Part shown: in pieces, positions 61,419 to 64,000 of the stretch
Numbering within the stretch: position 1 is the stretch's first letter
Layout of the letters: every line of letters starts with the position of its first letter
NCBI GenBank assembly: GCA_964035795.1
Contig: OZ038320.1
Coordinates: 5,023,896-5,087,895, forward strand
Source of the DNA: Pterobdella sp. o SKG-2022
Lineage: Eukaryota > Annelida > Clitellata > Hirudinida > Piscicolidae
DNA length: 64,000 bases
Reading direction: 5' to 3'
Translations under genes and position numbers: made by a program
Notes under the pieces: generated by a model
Told to the model about the DNA's origin: nothing
Database searches by the model: none
Seen by the model: only the letters and a program-made list of their open reading frames with translations

Positions 61419-61875
61419 CAGATTAGTTTTCTCAAATTATATTCAATTTTATTGTTTGGCTTTTGAAAAAACCTTTTGAACAGAATAAGTAAAAAAAATA
61501 AATAAAAAAGTCGTAAAAAAAAGAAAGTAAAAAAAATAATAGAAAAAAAAGACCGTAAGAGGCACATAAAACATACACTTTACTCACCTGAGGAAAAAAA
61601 TTTGAAGTATAAAATAATAAAAACAAGAAAAAAATAAAAATTCTCGGGTAAAAAAAATCTCATAAAAATATTTATAATATTGATAATTTTGACAAATTTA
61701 AAAATGTTATGAAAAAGAATTTATGGAATAAAAAAAAGTGAAATTATTAAAACAATCAAAATTATTGAGAAGAAAAAACATTAGATGAGTAATACTGTTT
61801 AAAAAATGATGGGAAACAATGACAATGATATTGAAAACTGGAAATATTTTTATTTATATATTTATTAATTCACAT

Positions 61876-62510
61876 TTATATAGCGCACTTTTCACAAAAA
61901 TAAACATGTATCAGAGGACCTTAAAAGTAAAAATATAGATCATGAAGAGATTATAGCCTATACAAATAAGTCTTGAGTGATGATTTAATGATTGGTGAGA
62001 AAGTGTTTTGATTTAATTAGAAAGAGCCTTCCATATTGAAGGTGCTGCATGACTAAATGATTTAACGAAATACTTTTTTTTGCCAACTGGTTGGTGAAGT
62101 GGAGAGATTCTCGATCTTAACGAGGAGAGAACATTTTTATTATTCGTGAGATTGTAGAGATACCCAAGGGTTTTTGAGTGATGACAGTTGTAGGTTAGAG
62201 CAGCTATCTTGAATATAAGCCTTTTGGGTATAGAAAGTCATTGAAGCTTGTCTAGACATGGGTAGATGAGATGAAGACGTCACAGTTGAAAACAATGCGT
62301 GCAATATGGTTTTGAGTTTTTTTAGCTTTCTAATGAGTGTAAATAGAAGAGAGTAGAGAAAAGAATTGCAGTAGTTTAGTCTAGAAATGATGAAAGCAAG
62401 AGTGAGATTGTGAGCTGTTTAAAAATTGAGGCATTTACGGATGTGTTTGATGGCTTTTATATGCAGTTTACATTGTTTGGCTGTTGAAGAGATGTGTAAT
62501 GAACACAAAA
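61876..62510 (+). repeat. Diverged dispersed repeat starting near TATATAGCGCACTTTTCACA
   Basis: The segment is distinctly GC-richer than its flanks and non-coding. It begins with TTATATAGCGCACTTTTCAC. It then has a phrase like CATATTGAAGGTGCTGCATG, and later TTGCAGTAGTTTAGTCTAG followed by ATGATGAAAGCAAG. This order resembles an interspersed family common in animal genomes, whose copies open with TTTATATAGCGC and carry a GCAGTAATC-type block. The family is recalled from general knowledge and its name is not certain. Confidence 0.5.
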
Positions 62511-63744
62511 AATGTCAATAATTGATATTTTTCTATTAAATAATCATATGTCATTAACTCAACATCAAAAATATCGTTTTTTGATTCACATGCTTTATAC
62601 TATCAATAATGTATTTATATTTTTTGTTGAAAAAAGTAAGTCATATAAAAACAGACCAAAAAAAGTAAAAATATTAAATATGATTATTTAAAAGCTGAAT
62701 GAGCTATGAAATTTTTATGGAGAATGAAAATTTAAAGATGAATTTTTTCGATAAAATATGAATTACAATGTGAATGCTTTCAATATAGCTCTTAATCACC
62801 TTTAAGCCCACAAAAATAAGTTTTGACTAGTTAATGTTCCATACGCTTACAAAAAAATAATTGTGAAAGTCAGACATGTAACAAAAATTTCTAGTATTGA
62901 TGAAGTTAAAGTTCGAAAAACGTCAATTTGACAAGAATAAGAAAAATTTTGATTAGTTTTGTTTAGTTTCAAATAATCCTATGAAGTAAAATTTGATACA
63001 AAGTTTCATTGAACAAAAAAATTAAAAAAAAACATCAGTATACAAAAAATAAGGCAATGAGAATAAAATGTTTCAATATATTGAGATCATGTAGCTCAAC
63101 CATAACAAAGGTAATATTAATAACAATAACGATAAATAATAATAAAAATGAATAATAACGCTAAATACTCATAGTGATGAATAAGAATAAACATGGAACT
63201 TACAGCTATGAATGACGTTAAGAAAGAATATGAACCCACAAAAATAAGAGTTTTGATGAATTAATCTCGCAATAAATAAAAATTATACCCATGCAAACCT
63301 ATCTATGACCCCAAAAACACGTCAGAAGAAATAAAAAAATATTAAACAACATTTAACACTGTAATAAACAGCAAAATTAAACTCAAAAAACTATAAAACC
63401 AACAAAAATTAAAATGTCTATTTAATCTAACAAGAATAATAAGAACCAAGCTTATGTATGGCGTCGAAAAAGCAATTGAGGCAAACTACTGTGTAAATAT
63501 TTGAAAATATTTGAAAGACAAATATAATGTCTTTTAAAAGCTTCTCCCACAAATATAATCATTTTCAAAGAGAAAAAATTCTCTGGAGAAGAACAAATAC
63601 TTGAGATTTAAAAAGATTTTTAAAAAAAGTTTTCAAATATGTGGATAATTGCATTATTTTTGCTTAGAAAAAAAGATTAATTTTTTATTGTACGTTATTC
63701 TATCCATAAGATTTACACTGATATTACTTTAAAGGTACAAATAT
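62511..63744. other. Non-genic AT-rich interval
   Basis: No supported exon or RNA gene. Confidence 0.45.
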
Positions 63745-63965
63745 TAACAATACTAATAATTATGATTCCACTACTACTACGACTTTTATTACCACTACTC
63801 ATATTACTGCTAAAATTTCTACTACCCCAACTATTAATATTTCTAATATGTTAATAGTTTCACTAATATTACTTTCTAAAATACTTCTAACAATTTCAGT
63901 GATAAATTATTTATACTACTAGTATTGTAAATTATACTAATATTTCTGCTACTATCACTACTATT
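63745..63965 (+). repeat. Degenerate ACT/ATT trinucleotide region
   Basis: Recurrent ACTACTACT, CTACTAC and AATATTACT words with T-rich interruptions, suggesting an old, decayed trinucleotide array. Confidence 0.6.
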
Positions 63966-64000
63966 TGTTTTAAATTCTCAATAGTGAAAAAGCATAATGT

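Overview
The window is very AT-rich eukaryotic DNA, about three-quarters A+T by eye. Genes are split into small exons separated by kilobase-sized introns with GT-AG borders. There are long AC/GT, AAT, GAA and TAG-type microsatellites, short foldback elements, a non-LTR retrotransposon remnant and one 200-N assembly gap. This is an invertebrate animal genome. The micro-exon architecture of the 30.7-36.6 kb gene is known mainly from parasitic flatworms (trematode micro-exon genes), so I lean to a platyhelminth. That assignment is inference.

Layout. (1) 0.55-26.3 kb, + strand: the 3' part of a voltage-gated calcium channel alpha-2/delta gene. I assembled it exon by exon from splice borders, reading phase and family motifs. 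The 5' exons, with signal peptide and VWA domain, lie outside the window. Two exons carry large low-complexity inserts, one poly-Glu and one Asn/Asp-rich. (2) 27.99-28.19 kb, + strand: a coding-like exon of unknown ownership. 28.22-28.87 kb, - strand: the terminal exon of an unrecognised basic protein, convergent with the calcium channel gene. (3) 30.70-36.55 kb, + strand: a micro-exon gene. A signal-peptide exon is followed by eight tiny exons (63, 9, 27, 27, 27, 27, 42 and 48 nt), all multiples of three and all joined in phase 1. A transmembrane exon and a long Lys/Glu-rich tail exon complete it. Three of the 27-nt exons lie one per copy in a ~0.62-kb tandem triplication. (4) 37.63-40.07 kb, + strand: an uninterrupted 811-codon ORF, rich in Ser/His/Arg and then Lys, with two internal repeat types. 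(5) 41.2-47.5 kb, + strand: four phase-compatible small exons of an unrecognised gene. (6) 50.1-53.2 kb: dinucleotide arrays around a minus-strand, 5'-truncated RTE-like reverse transcriptase interrupted by the gap. (7) 53.7-64 kb: AT-rich non-genic DNA with a near-perfect foldback and a diverged dispersed repeat that starts near an AGCGCACTTTTCACA motif.

How the genes relate. The alpha-2/delta protein would be an extracellular, membrane-anchored auxiliary subunit of a calcium channel. The micro-exon gene would encode a type I membrane protein with a short Thr-rich ectodomain assembled from exon-sized modules. Nothing in the sequence links the two functionally. All exon models are manual and rest on sequence reading only; transcript data would be decisive.
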